Positions 1-8,646 of a stretch of DNA of 64,000 nucleotides are shown piece by piece. Source of the stretch: Lentisalinibacter salinarum. GTDB lineage: Bacteria; Pseudomonadota; Gammaproteobacteria; Steroidobacterales; Woeseiaceae. The notes under the pieces were generated by a model. The model was given only the letters and a program-made list of their open reading frames with translations, had not been told where the DNA came from and did not search any database. Position numbers and translations under genes: made by a program. Every line of letters starts with the position of its first letter. The first letter of the stretch is position 1. The stretch covers positions 930,001-994,000 of the forward strand of contig NZ_JAPDRH010000002.1 in NCBI RefSeq assembly GCF_040706555.1, written 5' to 3'.

Positions 1-225
1 AAGGAACTGAAGGCGGGCAAGTCGGGACGCGTCATCAGCATCCCGCCAATTGCGGAGATTCGTGAGAAGACGGGTCTCTCGCAGTCCCGATTTGCCACGC
101 TGCTGGGTGTGTCCGTCAGGACCCTGCAGGACTGGGAACAGGGAAGGCGGGCGCCGTCCGGGGCGGCGCGTACGCTGCTGGCGATCGCGTATCGGAATCC
201 GCAGGCGTTGCTGGACGTGGCGTAG
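1..225 (+). CDS. XRE-family antitoxin (NadS/HigA-like), 5'-truncated
   Basis: The frame is open from the first base to a TAG stop and gives the last 74 residues of a small helix-turn-helix protein; its start lies outside the window. The helix-turn-helix reads TGLSQSRFATLLGVSVRTLQ, followed by DWEQGRRAPSGAA, the typical second half of antitoxins that pair with RelE/HigB-type toxins (NadS and HigA-like families). Such antitoxins bind the toxin and repress their own promoter. The partner toxin would be expected just upstream, outside the window. It sits next to other antitoxin genes on the opposite strand. Family assignment is by motif; the exact subfamily is inference. Confidence 0.8.
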   Translation, partial: KELKAGKSGRVISIPPIAEIREKTGLSQSRFATLLGVSVRTLQDWEQGRRAPSGAARTLLAIAYRNPQALLDVA

Positions 226-283
226 TGTCGCCGGCCGTCGGCAAGCTGACTCGTCCCACTAACTCACGGCCGCGGGAGTAGGT

Positions 284-496
284 TCAGGCAGCCACCTCGA
301 CATAGTCGACGCGGCTGGACGCAGGAGGGATCGGCAGGTTGTCGGCGCGCAGGCCTTCCAGGTGAAACTCGATAGCCTCGCGGATCTGCGACTCGGTTTC
401 CTCAACGGTCGCTCCTGTCGCGATGCATCCCGGCAGATCCGGAACGTAGGCGGAGAAATTGCCCTCAGCCGCTTCGATAACAATCGCATATCGCAT
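284..496 (-). CDS. HicB-family antitoxin, no adjacent hicA seen
   Basis: A 70-residue protein with the HicB fold signature: MRYAIVIE, SAYVPDLPGCIATG, then an ETESQIREAIEFHLEGL helix. HicB neutralises the HicA mRNA interferase. The ATG chosen has GGGAG ten bases upstream; a longer open frame upstream adds residues without family likeness. It is the short form without a C-terminal DNA-binding domain. No hicA-like frame lies on either side, so it looks orphaned. It lies about 66 bp downstream of higA on the same strand and may be the third gene of the higBA transcript. Identity is clear; function without a toxin is unknown. Confidence 0.82.
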   Translation of the reverse strand: MRYAIVIEAAEGNFSAYVPDLPGCIATGATVEETESQIREAIEFHLEGLRADNLPIPPASSRVDYVEVAA

Positions 497-562
497 TGCT
501 GGATCACTCCCTAGGGCCGCTATCGGGTTAGCGCCAAGTTCGGTCGCCAAGCGTTCATTTTG

Positions 563-880
563 TCAGACGGCAGCCGCTGAAGTGGCCACTTCCTTTCGAA
601 TCCGGTCACCGGAGAGTCGGCGCGCCAACTCCAGATCGTAGCGCGCCTGCAGATTGAGCCAGAATTCCGGCGAATTGCCGAAGTAGCGGGAAAGTCGGAG
701 AGCCGTATCCGCGGTAATGGCCCGGTCGCCATTCAGTATCCCCGTGATGCGGTTCGTCGGTACTTTGAGCGCCTTCGCCAGCGCGTAGGCGGAGAGGTCG
801 AGTTCTTCCAGGAATTCCTCCTTCAAAATCTCGCCGGGATGGATGGGGCTTCTTCTGCTCATCGCACTACTCACATTCAT
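563..880 (-). CDS. higA: HigA-type antitoxin (XRE family)
   Basis: A 105-residue helix-turn-helix antitoxin of the HigA/VapI type: HPGEILKEEFLEELDLSAYA near the N-terminus, then ALKVPTNRITGILNGDRAIT (recognition helix) and SRYFGNSPEFWLNLQARYDL, the characteristic HigA block. It binds HigB and represses the operon. The first ATG overlaps the higB stop as ATGA, indicating translational coupling; a second ATG six codons on (MSRRSPIHPG) is an alternative start. Gene order toxin-then-antitoxin is typical for higBA. The 12-bp inverted repeat upstream of higB is the likely operator. Confidence 0.9.
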   Translation of the reverse strand: MNVSSAMSRRSPIHPGEILKEEFLEELDLSAYALAKALKVPTNRITGILNGDRAITADTALRLSRYFGNSPEFWLNLQARYDLELARRLSGDRIRKEVATSAAAV

Positions 881-1164
881 CGGTGATAGTCAGTGATCTC
901 GACCCGGTACGCGTCTCCCGATCGCCAGATGAAGCACACGCGGTACTGGTTGTTGATGCGGATGCTGTACTGGCCGGCCCGATCACCGCGCAGCTTCTCG
1001 AGTCGGTTTCCCGGGGACATACGGAGATCGCGGAGATCCTTTGCAGCATCGAGAATCAAGAGCTTCCGGTGCGCCCGTCTGACAACCGACGCCGGCACGA
1101 TCGGCGGACTCTTCCCCTCGAAGATCGCTCTGGTCTCGCCAGTCGCCCAAGTCTTGATTGCCAA
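877..1164 (-). CDS. higB: HigB-type toxin (RelE/ParE superfamily)
   Basis: A 95-residue RelE-fold protein, probably a ribosome-dependent mRNA endonuclease. Family hallmarks seen: ARRKL-like block (VVRRAHRKLLILDAA), LRMSPGNRLEKLRGDRAGQ and a C-terminal SIRINNQYRVCFIW...VEITDYHR, matching the HigB end. Its stop overlaps the higA start. It starts 23 bp downstream of a perfect 12-bp inverted repeat that could be the HigA operator. Intact and of normal length, so the module is probably active; this is inference. Confidence 0.9.
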   Translation of the reverse strand: MAIKTWATGETRAIFEGKSPPIVPASVVRRAHRKLLILDAAKDLRDLRMSPGNRLEKLRGDRAGQYSIRINNQYRVCFIWRSGDAYRVEITDYHR

Positions 1165-1469
1165 TTGCTTCTGAGTATGCGGCCGGTGATTAGTTACGTC
1201 AAGCGTAACTAATCAGCTCGATAATGGATCCGTCATGTTTGGTGCGATCCAAAAAAGTCCAGCATGCAAAAAGCGAACGGCACCAACTAGCCGCAGAAGA
1301 GGCTAAACCAGCCAGAAAGGCCGATATGCGATTCTGGACGAAAAGCTTACATAATCTTGCGTGGAGTGGTGCGCAGAGAAATTGACCGGAACACGCGCGG
1401 CTTTGATCTATACTCATCCCTCACGAACGCCGCCGAATAACAACCACTGGCGTTCAGGGGGAATCAAAA
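1165..1469. other. Lower-GC intergenic region between higB and the acetylesterase-like gene
   Basis: Roughly half G+C, clearly below the surrounding genes. It contains the inverted repeat described separately and a TATACT hexamer at 1409-1414 that could be a -10 element for the rightward gene, though no good -35 lies at 16-18 bp. No convincing gene is present; a 72-codon leftward frame has no family features. The composition change together with the antitoxin genes suggests an acquired segment ending here. Confidence 0.5.
1187..1215. promoter_or_regulatory. Perfect 12-bp inverted repeat upstream of higBA, likely operator
   Basis: TGATTAGTTACG and CGTAACTAATCA are separated by TCAAG. No T-run follows on either side, so it is not a typical terminator. 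It lies 23 bp upstream of the higB start, where HigA-type antitoxins bind to autoregulate. The operator role is inferred from position and symmetry. Confidence 0.6.
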
Positions 1470-2759
1470 ATGAAAAGAACCATCCATTCGATCCTCGTCC
1501 TGTGCCTGGCCATCGCGTCCGGGTCGGCACTGGCTGCCCCGTCCGGTCTCAACGACCAGGCCATGGACGAGCTGCGGGCGGCAGGAGTCGACAAGTACCT
1601 GGGGACGGCCCAGTCCATCACCAGTGAATACGGCGTCTGGACGAAGCACGATTTCGATCCTCAGTATTCACCGGATCCGTCCTACCCCGGTGGCTTGCGC
1701 CCGGACGGGCCGGTCTGCATCGCGGGCACGCCCTACTCCGTGTTTACCCGGCAGGGCGATCCGAAGAAGCTGCTGGTCTTCATGCAGGGCGGCGGCGCCT
1801 GCTGGCAGAACTTCCCCCGGTGCAACATCCTGGCGGAAGCACAGTCTCCGCCGGAACAAGGTCCTTTCCCGGGTGTTTTCGATCCCACCAACCCGGAAAA
1901 CCCGTTCGCGGATTACTCGGTGGTCTACATGCCGTACTGCGACGGCTCCACGTTCGGCGGCGACAACGACGTGAAGGGCGACGCCGCGTTTCCGTTCGGC
2001 CCGAACCGCTATCACCGCGGACTGCGCAACCTCAGCGCGGGCATGGACGTGGCAGGGGCGATGTTCCCGAAAGCGAAGCAGATCACGGTGATGGGCCACA
2101 GTGCCGGCGGCGTCGCTGCGGCCGCGTTCGCTCCGTTCCTGGCGCGTTTCACCTTCGGCAACAACGTAAAGCTGACCGTGTACAACGACGCCGGCCCGAT
2201 CGCGGTCAATCTGGGCACGCCGCCCACGCCCACCACGCCGCCGGATATTACGTGGCTGTCGGTCGCTGCGCGGGCGAATGACTGGCAGTTCCAGCAGTTC
2301 TATCCGGCCAGCTGTGTTGCCGAGGGCCTCTGCAACGCCTTCGGTCAGCAGACCGGCATCATTCACTGGCGGCTCGCCAACGACTCGACCATCCGCGAGG
2401 CGTTCTACGAGACCGACTCCGACGCCACCAACCGGTTCTTCGCCCAGGGCGACGGCACGCGGATGGATCCGGAGGAGTACCGCGAGTTGATCCTGACCGA
2501 GCACGGCGCGCTGAACGAGGCCTTCCCGAGACGCTACAAGCGCTTCATCGTGAGCGGCGACGATACCCACGGCGCCATTCAGGTGACGGCGGCCTCTCCG
2601 AACTCGCCGGCGCCGCAGCCCTTCCTGTTCTACACGCAGGAGGCCAACGGCACGAAGTTGAGCTACTGGGCCGAAGAGTTCATCCGCATCGGGCAGCGGC
2701 AGTCGCAGTTCGGCTGGAAGGACATCGTCGAAGATTACGAGGCGGTGGCGATACCGTAG
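1470..2759 (+). CDS. Secreted pectinacetylesterase-family (PAE/Notum-like) serine hydrolase
   Basis: A 429-residue exported protein with a Sec signal peptide (about residues 1-22, cut after SALA). It shows PAE-family motifs in order: GGGACW (107-112, oxyanion-hole region), MPYCDGS (154-160) and GHSAGG (209-214) with nucleophile Ser211; GDDTHGAI (363-370) probably carries the catalytic Asp/His. Paired cysteines fit a periplasmic or extracellular enzyme. The family deacetylates pectin or, in Notum, removes lipids from proteins; the bacterial substrate here is unknown. GGGGG precedes the ATG at SD distance. It converges with the next gene across a hairpin. Family call is firm, substrate open. 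Confidence 0.85.
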   Translation: MKRTIHSILVLCLAIASGSALAAPSGLNDQAMDELRAAGVDKYLGTAQSITSEYGVWTKHDFDPQYSPDPSYPGGLRPDGPVCIAGTPYSVFTRQGDPKKLLVFMQGGGACWQNFPRCNILAEAQSPPEQGPFPGVFDPTNPENPFADYSVVYMPYCDGSTFGGDNDVKGDAAFPFGPNRYHRGLRNLSAGMDVAGAMFPKAKQITVMGHSAGGVAAAAFAPFLARFTFGNNVKLTVYNDAGPIAVNLGTPPTPTTPPDITWLSVAARANDWQFQQFYPASCVAEGLCNAFGQQTGIIHWRLANDSTIREAFYETDSDATNRFFAQGDGTRMDPEEYRELILTEHGALNEAFPRRYKRFIVSGDDTHGAIQVTAASPNSPAPQPFLFYTQEANGTKLSYWAEEFIRIGQRQSQFGWKDIVEDYEAVAIP

Positions 2760-2794
2760 CCCGGCGCGGCGAGACGGAGGCATCAGGGCGAAGA

Positions 2795-2825
2795 GCCACG
2801 GGGGAGCCGTCTGCTCCCCTGTGGC
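2795..2825. terminator. Hairpin between convergent genes, possible bidirectional terminator
   Basis: GCCACGGGGGAG pairs with CTCCCCTGTGGC (12 bp with one G-T pair) around a CCGTCTG loop. It lies between two converging stop codons. The following CCGTTTC is only weakly T-rich, so termination may be weak or Rho-assisted. Confidence 0.5.
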
Positions 2826-2844
2826 CCGTTTCAGCCGGATCGCG

Positions 2845-3339
2845 CTACAGCCCGTAGCGAACCGCTTCCATGGTCGCGCAGAAGGGTACGACGTTACCGC
2901 TCACGTCCGAGAACTGGAACCGTGAGACACCCTGGAACGTCCGCCCGTCCTGCGCCAGCTCGATGTCCGTCCGGATATCCATGATGTTCGACAGGAAGCC
3001 GTTGCCGTCGAATACCTGGAACGTATAGCGGGCCTCGTACGCACCCGGGCCGACACGCTGCCAGACACCGTGGCCCGGACTCCTTCTGGACGGCGGGCTG
3101 CGCGACCCGGTCTCACTGACCGTGCCGCCCTTGTGGAATGTGTTCAGCGCCGGGAACGGATTCTGGCCGAATGGCACCGGCGGCGTGACGGTGCAATCCG
3201 GGCCGTCCTGGCGCACGGTGACCTCCACCTGCCAGACACCGACGATGGAATGCCGGGCGGCCGGCTGACCCCGGGCGACATCCGCGGTCGGCAGCCCGAA
3301 CACCGCTGCCGCACACAACAGCACTAGAACTCTGCGCAT
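2845..3339 (-). CDS. Exported protein of unknown function, lipocalin-like beta-rich
   Basis: A 164-residue protein starting MRRVLVLLCAAAVFGLP with a clear signal peptide; an upstream in-frame ATG adds 26 residues that would bury the signal, so the later start was chosen (AAGGAGAAGAC precedes it). The mature part begins HSIVGVWQVEVTV and runs in alternating strands ending FCATMEAVRYGL, resembling small calycin/lipocalin-like exported proteins. I do not recognise a named family. It is the last of three leftward genes (regulator, lipoprotein, this one) and may belong to their transcript. Confidence 0.65.
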   Translation of the reverse strand: MRRVLVLLCAAAVFGLPTADVARGQPAARHSIVGVWQVEVTVRQDGPDCTVTPPVPFGQNPFPALNTFHKGGTVSETGSRSPPSRRSPGHGVWQRVGPGAYEARYTFQVFDGNGFLSNIMDIRTDIELAQDGRTFQGVSRFQFSDVSGNVVPFCATMEAVRYGL

Positions 3340-3413
3340 TGTCTTCTCCTTCTCTCCGGGTGAGCACGCCCGCGTCATTGCGGTGCGTGCGAAACTCCTG
3401 GTAGTGCCCGTAT

Positions 3414-4265
3414 TCATCGGAACAGCACATAGGTGACCGCATACCGGCCGTCGTCGGCCGAGACGTAGAACACGTCGTACCAGTTATCGCGGGCTGCCAG
3501 CCCTACGTAGTCGCCGGCCCGCGAACAGCCGCCGACGGAAAGCTGCAGGTCGTAGAACCCGGAGTAGTCATCCGCCGGCGAGAACCGCCCGCCGAGTGTG
3601 CAGCCGTCTCCGCCCTCGCCGGCGAAGCTCCCGTCGGCGTTCACTGTCAGGCTGACGTCGCTCCACGAACCGGTCTCGTGGCCGGACCACGGTCCCTCCA
3701 GGTGCTGGAGCGCGGTGTCCGTGGAGCAGCGACAGTGGTTCTCGGTGAGCTCGAAGCGGCCATGATCACCGGCCGCCGTCGACCAGGTGCCCGCGACCTT
3801 CTTCCATTCCCATTCTCCCTCGTAGCCGATGATCTCCGCGGTAACCGCCACCGTGGTCACGGTGCTGCCGTCGCTCCATGTCGTATCGCTGCCGGCGTAG
3901 GCCAGCCCGACACCCCTGAAGCCGTTACCATCGAACGTGAGCGTGCCGGTGAACAGCGCGTCGCCATGCTCCCAGTTCAGGTAGTCCAGCCACATGAACC
4001 GGAAGCGTCCGTCCGGTGCAACCCAGACCGTGATCTCCTCGCCTTCGGAATCGAGGTCGACGTCATCGGCGCCGATGGCGCCGAACATCTGTGTGGTGAA
4101 ACCGCCCCCCGCCGGCGGCGGGATGATGACCGGCGGCGGGTTGACGGGCGCCGGCGGCTCCCTGGCGCCGCCGCCCGACCCTCCGCAGCCGGTCAGCGCG
4201 GCCAGCGTGAGCAGCGTGAGCAGCGTGCCCGCGCCGACTGCGACGAACGAGAATCCGAACCGCAT
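3414..4265 (-). CDS. Lipoprotein of unknown function
   Basis: A 283-residue protein with a lipoprotein signal: MRFGFSFVAVGAGTLLTLLT followed by the lipobox LTGC, then a Gly/Ser and proline-rich linker. The mature domain has repeated beta-strand blocks (FRFMWLDYLNW, GTWSTAAGDHGRFEL, GRFSPADDYSGFYDLQLSVG) and four cysteines. No known family is recognised. The start has an excellent AGGAGGG Shine-Dalgarno. It lies 135 bp downstream of the CadC-like regulator gene on the same strand; the pair may respond to the same signal. Confidence 0.7.
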   Translation of the reverse strand: MRFGFSFVAVGAGTLLTLLTLAALTGCGGSGGGAREPPAPVNPPPVIIPPPAGGGFTTQMFGAIGADDVDLDSEGEEITVWVAPDGRFRFMWLDYLNWEHGDALFTGTLTFDGNGFRGVGLAYAGSDTTWSDGSTVTTVAVTAEIIGYEGEWEWKKVAGTWSTAAGDHGRFELTENHCRCSTDTALQHLEGPWSGHETGSWSDVSLTVNADGSFAGEGGDGCTLGGRFSPADDYSGFYDLQLSVGGCSRAGDYVGLAARDNWYDVFYVSADDGRYAVTYVLFR

Positions 4266-4330
4266 GATCTGCCCTCCTCTTCGAGGCTGTCTCACGGCCG
4301 GGAAAAGGCCCGGTCCGGAACGAAGCATCG

Positions 4331-4352
4331 GGCCCGGCCGGCCGGCCGGGCC
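4331..4352. repeat. 22-bp perfect GC palindrome
   Basis: GGCCCGGCCGG is followed by its exact complement, giving a fully self-complementary 22-mer in the gap between the regulator gene and the lipoprotein gene. No T-run follows. It could form a cruciform or RNA hairpin that reduces read-through; role unknown. Confidence 0.5.
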
Positions 4353-4400
4353 ATGGAGGATTCCTGCAGATTCGCTGGAGCTTTTCTGGAGGGAGGAAAA

Positions 4401-6275
4401 TCAGTCGGTTGCGCTGTCCGTGGGCGCAATGCCGGCGCTTTCTACCAGCGCCTCGAAACGCCGATTGCCGTGCAGCGCCTCGAAACGGGTGTCACGCGTC
4501 AGGCCGATGAGATGCACGTCGCGGGCGAGGAGTGCCCGCTCGAGCCACAGCAGTGCCTCGTCGTCTTCCCCCAGACCGGCGTAGACGACCGCGATCGCGA
4601 CCGGGGGCAGGTAGCGCTCCTCCGAGCGGCCGATCAGGCGCGCGAGAATCTGCCTGGCTTCCGCGTCCCGCCCGAGCCGCGCGAGCGTGTGTCCCCGGTA
4701 AGACACCGCCTTGGAGTTACCTGCGGAGAGCCGATCGGCATCGGCATAGGCACGCAATGCCGACTCGCGATCGCCGAGGGCACGGAGCGCGGAGCCGAGA
4801 TGCAGGTGACCGACCCAGAACTCCGGATTCATGGCGACCGCCTGGCGCGCGAATTCCACGGCCCCGTCGGGGTCGCCGGCCTGCAACGCCACGACGGCGG
4901 AGTTCGCGTACATGAGCGGGAAGAGCGGATCCAGTTCCCGGGCCCGTCTGAGCAGGTCGCGGGCCTCGGTGTGACGCCCCTGTTCGGAGAGCACGAGACC
5001 GAGCAGCATGTGCGCGAGTGCGCTGTTCGGATCCAGTGCCACCGCACGCCGTCCGGCGGACTCCGCGGCAGGCCAGTCCCAGTCGATGAAGAAGTGCAGC
5101 GTCGCCTTCGCCTGCTGTACCTCGGCGATATCCGGGCCATGGCTCTCCGCCATGGCGAGCGCTTCGCGGGCGGCCGGTATGACCGCGGCCGGCTCCGCAT
5201 CGATGGTCATCGGCGAGGTGGCGAGCGCGTGCGCGATGCCGGCCCAGGCCAGGGCGTAGGCAGGGTCCCGCGACACCGCCTGTCGATAGAAACCGAGTGC
5301 CTGTTCCACGGCGCTGGGCGAAAACCGCGACCAGGCATAACGCCCTTTCAGATAGAACTCGTACGCTTCGGGATTCTGCGTCTGTCGGCGATCGAGGGCC
5401 GCCGCGACCTCCGGCGACAGTCGCTGGCGGACCTGTTCGGCGATCGCCACGGCGAGTTCGCGCTGCAGACCGAGGACATTGGTGAGCTCGCGGTCGAACG
5501 ACGCCGTCCAGAGCTGCTCGCCGTCCGCGGTCCGCAGTAACCGGGACGTCAGCCGGATGCGCGGTCGCTCCAGCCGGAGCGAGCTGGTCACCACGTAGTC
5601 CACGCCGAGTTCCTCGCCGATCGCCTCCAGCGAGAGCCCCTCTCTCACGAACGCCTGCGCCGAAACCACGCCGACGACGCTCAGCTCCGGCAGGTCGATC
5701 TGCGCGAGCGAGGTGGTGGTCTCCTCGGTGAGTCCCGAGGCGAGATAGGCGAGCGACTCCTCACCGGTGAGGTTGTCGAAGGGAAGCACTGCGATTCGTG
5801 TCGCGGCTGACCCGGTGCCGAACGACTGCCAGGCCAGGTAGCCGGCTACGACGGCGACCAGCAGCACGAGGGCGGCGACCGGCCACGCGATCCGGCGTCT
5901 CGGGACGACCGGAGACGCGACGGACCCGGCGGGCGGTCCGGGAGCGGGTTCCGGGCCGGTGACCGGCGCTACGAACCGGTAGCCCCGTCCGGACACGGTC
6001 TCGATGAAGCGTGGCGTATCGGCGGTATCGCCGAGCGCATGGCGCACCTTGCGCACGAGCGTATTGACGCCGGAGTCGAAGTCGATGACGACATTCGACG
6101 GCCACAGCGCGGCAACGATGTCGTCGCGGGTGACCACGCGACCGGCTCGAGTGACCAGCATCACGAGCAACCCGAAGGGACGGCGCTCCAGGTGGACGGG
6201 CTCTCCGCGCAGGCGCAGCTGCTGGGCTTCGAGATCCAGCTCGAACTCGCCAAACCGATACGTCTGCATCGACAT
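4401..6275 (-). CDS. CadC-like membrane transcriptional regulator with TPR repeats
   Basis: A 624-residue protein with a winged-helix DNA-binding domain (residues about 4-103; ending FIETVSGRGYRFVAP, the OmpR/CadC signature), a proline-rich linker, one membrane segment (about 129-149) and a periplasmic part. The latter starts with a TolB-like block (IAVLPFDNLTGEESLAYLAS) used in adenylate-cyclase-type regulators, followed by several tetratricopeptide repeats to the C-terminus (for example YALAWAGIAHALA, WVGHLHLGSALRALG). This architecture senses a periplasmic signal and binds DNA directly. It is divergent from the TonB receptor gene, a likely target. Start MSMQTYRF; the ATG two codons later is equally possible. 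Confidence 0.85.
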   Translation of the reverse strand: MSMQTYRFGEFELDLEAQQLRLRGEPVHLERRPFGLLVMLVTRAGRVVTRDDIVAALWPSNVVIDFDSGVNTLVRKVRHALGDTADTPRFIETVSGRGYRFVAPVTGPEPAPGPPAGSVASPVVPRRRIAWPVAALVLLVAVVAGYLAWQSFGTGSAATRIAVLPFDNLTGEESLAYLASGLTEETTTSLAQIDLPELSVVGVVSAQAFVREGLSLEAIGEELGVDYVVTSSLRLERPRIRLTSRLLRTADGEQLWTASFDRELTNVLGLQRELAVAIAEQVRQRLSPEVAAALDRRQTQNPEAYEFYLKGRYAWSRFSPSAVEQALGFYRQAVSRDPAYALAWAGIAHALATSPMTIDAEPAAVIPAAREALAMAESHGPDIAEVQQAKATLHFFIDWDWPAAESAGRRAVALDPNSALAHMLLGLVLSEQGRHTEARDLLRRARELDPLFPLMYANSAVVALQAGDPDGAVEFARQAVAMNPEFWVGHLHLGSALRALGDRESALRAYADADRLSAGNSKAVSYRGHTLARLGRDAEARQILARLIGRSEERYLPPVAIAVVYAGLGEDDEALLWLERALLARDVHLIGLTRDTRFEALHGNRRFEALVESAGIAPTDSATD

Positions 6276-6480
6276 CCCGGCACCGTCCGGCACCTGCGCC
6301 GGCAGCCGATGGTAGCACCGGGAGCGCCACAGGAGTGCAGCGGCGGCGCATTGACGGCTCCGCGGGACGCGCCCATGATGGCGTCGCCGGCACATCGAGC
6401 CAGGCGCGGCGAGCCGGCGTTGCTGCGCCGGGAGTATTCGGCATGTCCGCCCTCGTCTGTGGTTCCGTGGTGCCGTGGTG

Positions 6481-8595
6481 ATGGCCGCGGTGATCGGAAA
6501 CCCCCGCCTGCCACTTGCGGCCATTGCGGCCATTGCGGCGCTCTCTCTGCTGCCGACGCCGACCGCTGGCGAGACGGCACCCTCGCCGGGAGTAGGGGAG
6601 GCGCTGGAGGAGATCGTCGTAACGGCACGCAAGCGAGAGGAAACACTCCTTGCCGTGCCGATGAGTATCGCCGTCATCCCCGGCACGCAGATCGAGCAAA
6701 CCGGCCTCGACAGTCTCTATCCCCTGCAGTTTGCGGTGCCCGGTCTCGTCGTAGTCAGCCAGGGTCTCTGGGGCGCCGGCATCTCGCTGCGGGGTGTCAC
6801 CGACGACGGCGTCGGCAGCCTGCCGGTCAGCGTTGCACTGGACGGCGTCGAACTTGAGCGTTCCAACCTCGCCCTCTCCCGCCTCTTCGATGTAGAGCGG
6901 ATCGAGGTATTGAAGGGGCCGCAGGGAACGCTGTACGGGCGCAACTCGACGGGCGGCTCCGTCAATATCGTGAACCGGCCGCCGGCAGAGGTGTTCGGCG
7001 CCGGTATCGAGGCCGCGCAGGGCAGCTTCGACACGACCCGGCTGGACGCTCACCTGAACGTCCCGTTCGCCGCCTCCGCACTTCGACTGGCGGCGGCGGC
7101 CGCGGACGGCGACGGCGTCATCCGTAATACCGTCGACGACCGGCACTTTGCCGAGGACGACTATGCTGCCATGCGCGCCTCGCTGCGGCTGCGTCCTTCC
7201 CAGAGGGTGACCGTCGATCTCATGGGCCAGCACGTCGAGGACGACGGTGCGACGGGCGAGTTGTGGCTGCCGCGCATCGATCATCTGCCCGACCCCGGCG
7301 ACGTGCATCTGACCACCGTCACCGCGACGGATCCTTACCTCACGATCCGGAACGACATCGCGAAAGTCGGGGTCGTCTACGAAACGGATACGCTGACGCT
7401 CGCCTCCGTGAGCGGCCATGCCGGCAGCACGGTGCGCAATTTGGACGACTGTGCGGGCATACCGGAACTCGTGAGCTGCGAGCGCGGTGTCCGCCCGCTG
7501 GAGTACCGGCAGTGGAGCCAGGAGCTGCGCCTCGCCTCGACCGCGGGAGAGACGACCGACTGGCTCGTCGGGGCATTCTTCCTGACCGCCGAAGAGGACA
7601 GCCGCTTCTTCACGCGGCTGCCGGCACGCCTGTCGCTGCCGCTCTACGACTACGCGGCAGAGACCACGGAGAGAGCGACGGCGGTCTACGGCCAGGCCAC
7701 GCATCGAATCGGTGCAGACATTGGCGTGACCGGCGGCCTGCGCGTGAGCCGTGAGCATGCACGGCTGACGAGCGCCGGCGCCGGCATCAACGACAACCGC
7801 GTGGCACGGACGGAGGAAGGCGACTGGAGCGACACGTCCTGGAGACTCGGCGTCGACTGGACGGCGAGCGAGGAGGCTCTGGTGTATGCGAGCGTGGCCA
7901 CGGGCTTCCGCAGCGGCGGCATCTCCCCCGAGTACCTGCCTCCCGGCGAATTCGACCGCTACGACCCGGAGACGATGACGGCCTGGGAGGCGGGTTTGAA
8001 CCTGCGCCTGCCTGCGGTGGACGGCACGCTGCGCGGCAGCCTCTTCTACTACGACTACCGGGACATGCAGGTGCGGAGCACGGTGTTCGTCGCAAACCGC
8101 CTGCGCTCGGTCGTCGACAACGCCGCGCGTGCGCGCATCGTCGGCCTCGACATCAGCGGCGATGTGGCCATCGGCGAGCGGTCGAGGTTGCACGCCGGTG
8201 CCGTCTGGCTGCCACGACGTGAGTACGTGGCATTCACCGACAGCCTGACCGATGCCGATCTCTCCGGCAATCGGCTGAGCCGCGCACCGGGGCTGGCTGC
8301 CACCGTGGCGATCGACCACCGTCGCCCGCTCGGCCGGCTCGGGACGGCCTGGCTACGCGCCGAATACAGCTACCGCAGCGACTACTTCTTCACGAAAGAG
8401 AACGAGCGGTGGAATGCGCAGCCCGGCTTCGGGCTCCTGAACCTCTACCTGCGGCTCGACTCGCCGGAGAATCGGGCTTACGTGTTCGCCGCGGCACGAA
8501 ACCTCGGCGACACCGACTACTTTCATCAGGTCTTCCTGCAGTCCGCGCCCGGTGACCCGAGGACCTTCGAGGCGGGCGCCGGGCTGCGGTTTTGA
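6481..8595 (+). CDS. TonB-dependent outer-membrane receptor
   Basis: A 704-residue receptor: signal peptide (about 1-30), TonB box region EEIVVTARKREE, plug domain with VERIEVLKGPQGTLYGRNST and a 22-strand barrel ending in AGLRF, the outer-membrane C-terminal pattern. Such receptors import siderophores, B12, glycans or other large substrates using TonB. GTG codons just upstream are in frame and could extend the start by two residues. The plug and barrel resemble the broad FecA/iron-complex or sterol-type subfamily; substrate cannot be told. It is divergent from the CadC/TPR regulator, which suggests specific control. Confidence 0.9.
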   Translation: MAAVIGNPRLPLAAIAAIAALSLLPTPTAGETAPSPGVGEALEEIVVTARKREETLLAVPMSIAVIPGTQIEQTGLDSLYPLQFAVPGLVVVSQGLWGAGISLRGVTDDGVGSLPVSVALDGVELERSNLALSRLFDVERIEVLKGPQGTLYGRNSTGGSVNIVNRPPAEVFGAGIEAAQGSFDTTRLDAHLNVPFAASALRLAAAAADGDGVIRNTVDDRHFAEDDYAAMRASLRLRPSQRVTVDLMGQHVEDDGATGELWLPRIDHLPDPGDVHLTTVTATDPYLTIRNDIAKVGVVYETDTLTLASVSGHAGSTVRNLDDCAGIPELVSCERGVRPLEYRQWSQELRLASTAGETTDWLVGAFFLTAEEDSRFFTRLPARLSLPLYDYAAETTERATAVYGQATHRIGADIGVTGGLRVSREHARLTSAGAGINDNRVARTEEGDWSDTSWRLGVDWTASEEALVYASVATGFRSGGISPEYLPPGEFDRYDPETMTAWEAGLNLRLPAVDGTLRGSLFYYDYRDMQVRSTVFVANRLRSVVDNAARARIVGLDISGDVAIGERSRLHAGAVWLPRREYVAFTDSLTDADLSGNRLSRAPGLAATVAIDHRRPLGRLGTAWLRAEYSYRSDYFFTKENERWNAQPGFGLLNLYLRLDSPENRAYVFAAARNLGDTDYFHQVFLQSAPGDPRTFEAGAGLRF

Positions 8596-8614
8596 GGGGG
8601 CGCGGCCGAGGGGG

Positions 8615-8646
8615 TCGCGGCTGAAGCCGCTCCTACAGGTTCCTAC
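8615..8646 (-). repeat. REP unit, GCGGC stem variant, plus partial copy
   Basis: On the minus strand GTAGGAG is followed by the hairpin GCGGCTTCAGCCGC, preceded by a second partial copy (GTAGGAACC). It sits between convergent genes. The partial copy supplies the TAG stop of the PQQ dehydrogenase gene (8643-8645). Confidence 0.7.

Noticed and set aside
1187..1215. Inverted repeat as integron attC site
   Set aside because: No RYYYAAC/GTTRRRY core sites and no integrase; position favours a HigA operator.
5761..8319. Long minus-strand frame opposite the TonB receptor
   Set aside because: Shadow of the receptor gene; no start context, no motifs, Arg/His-rich low-complexity translation.
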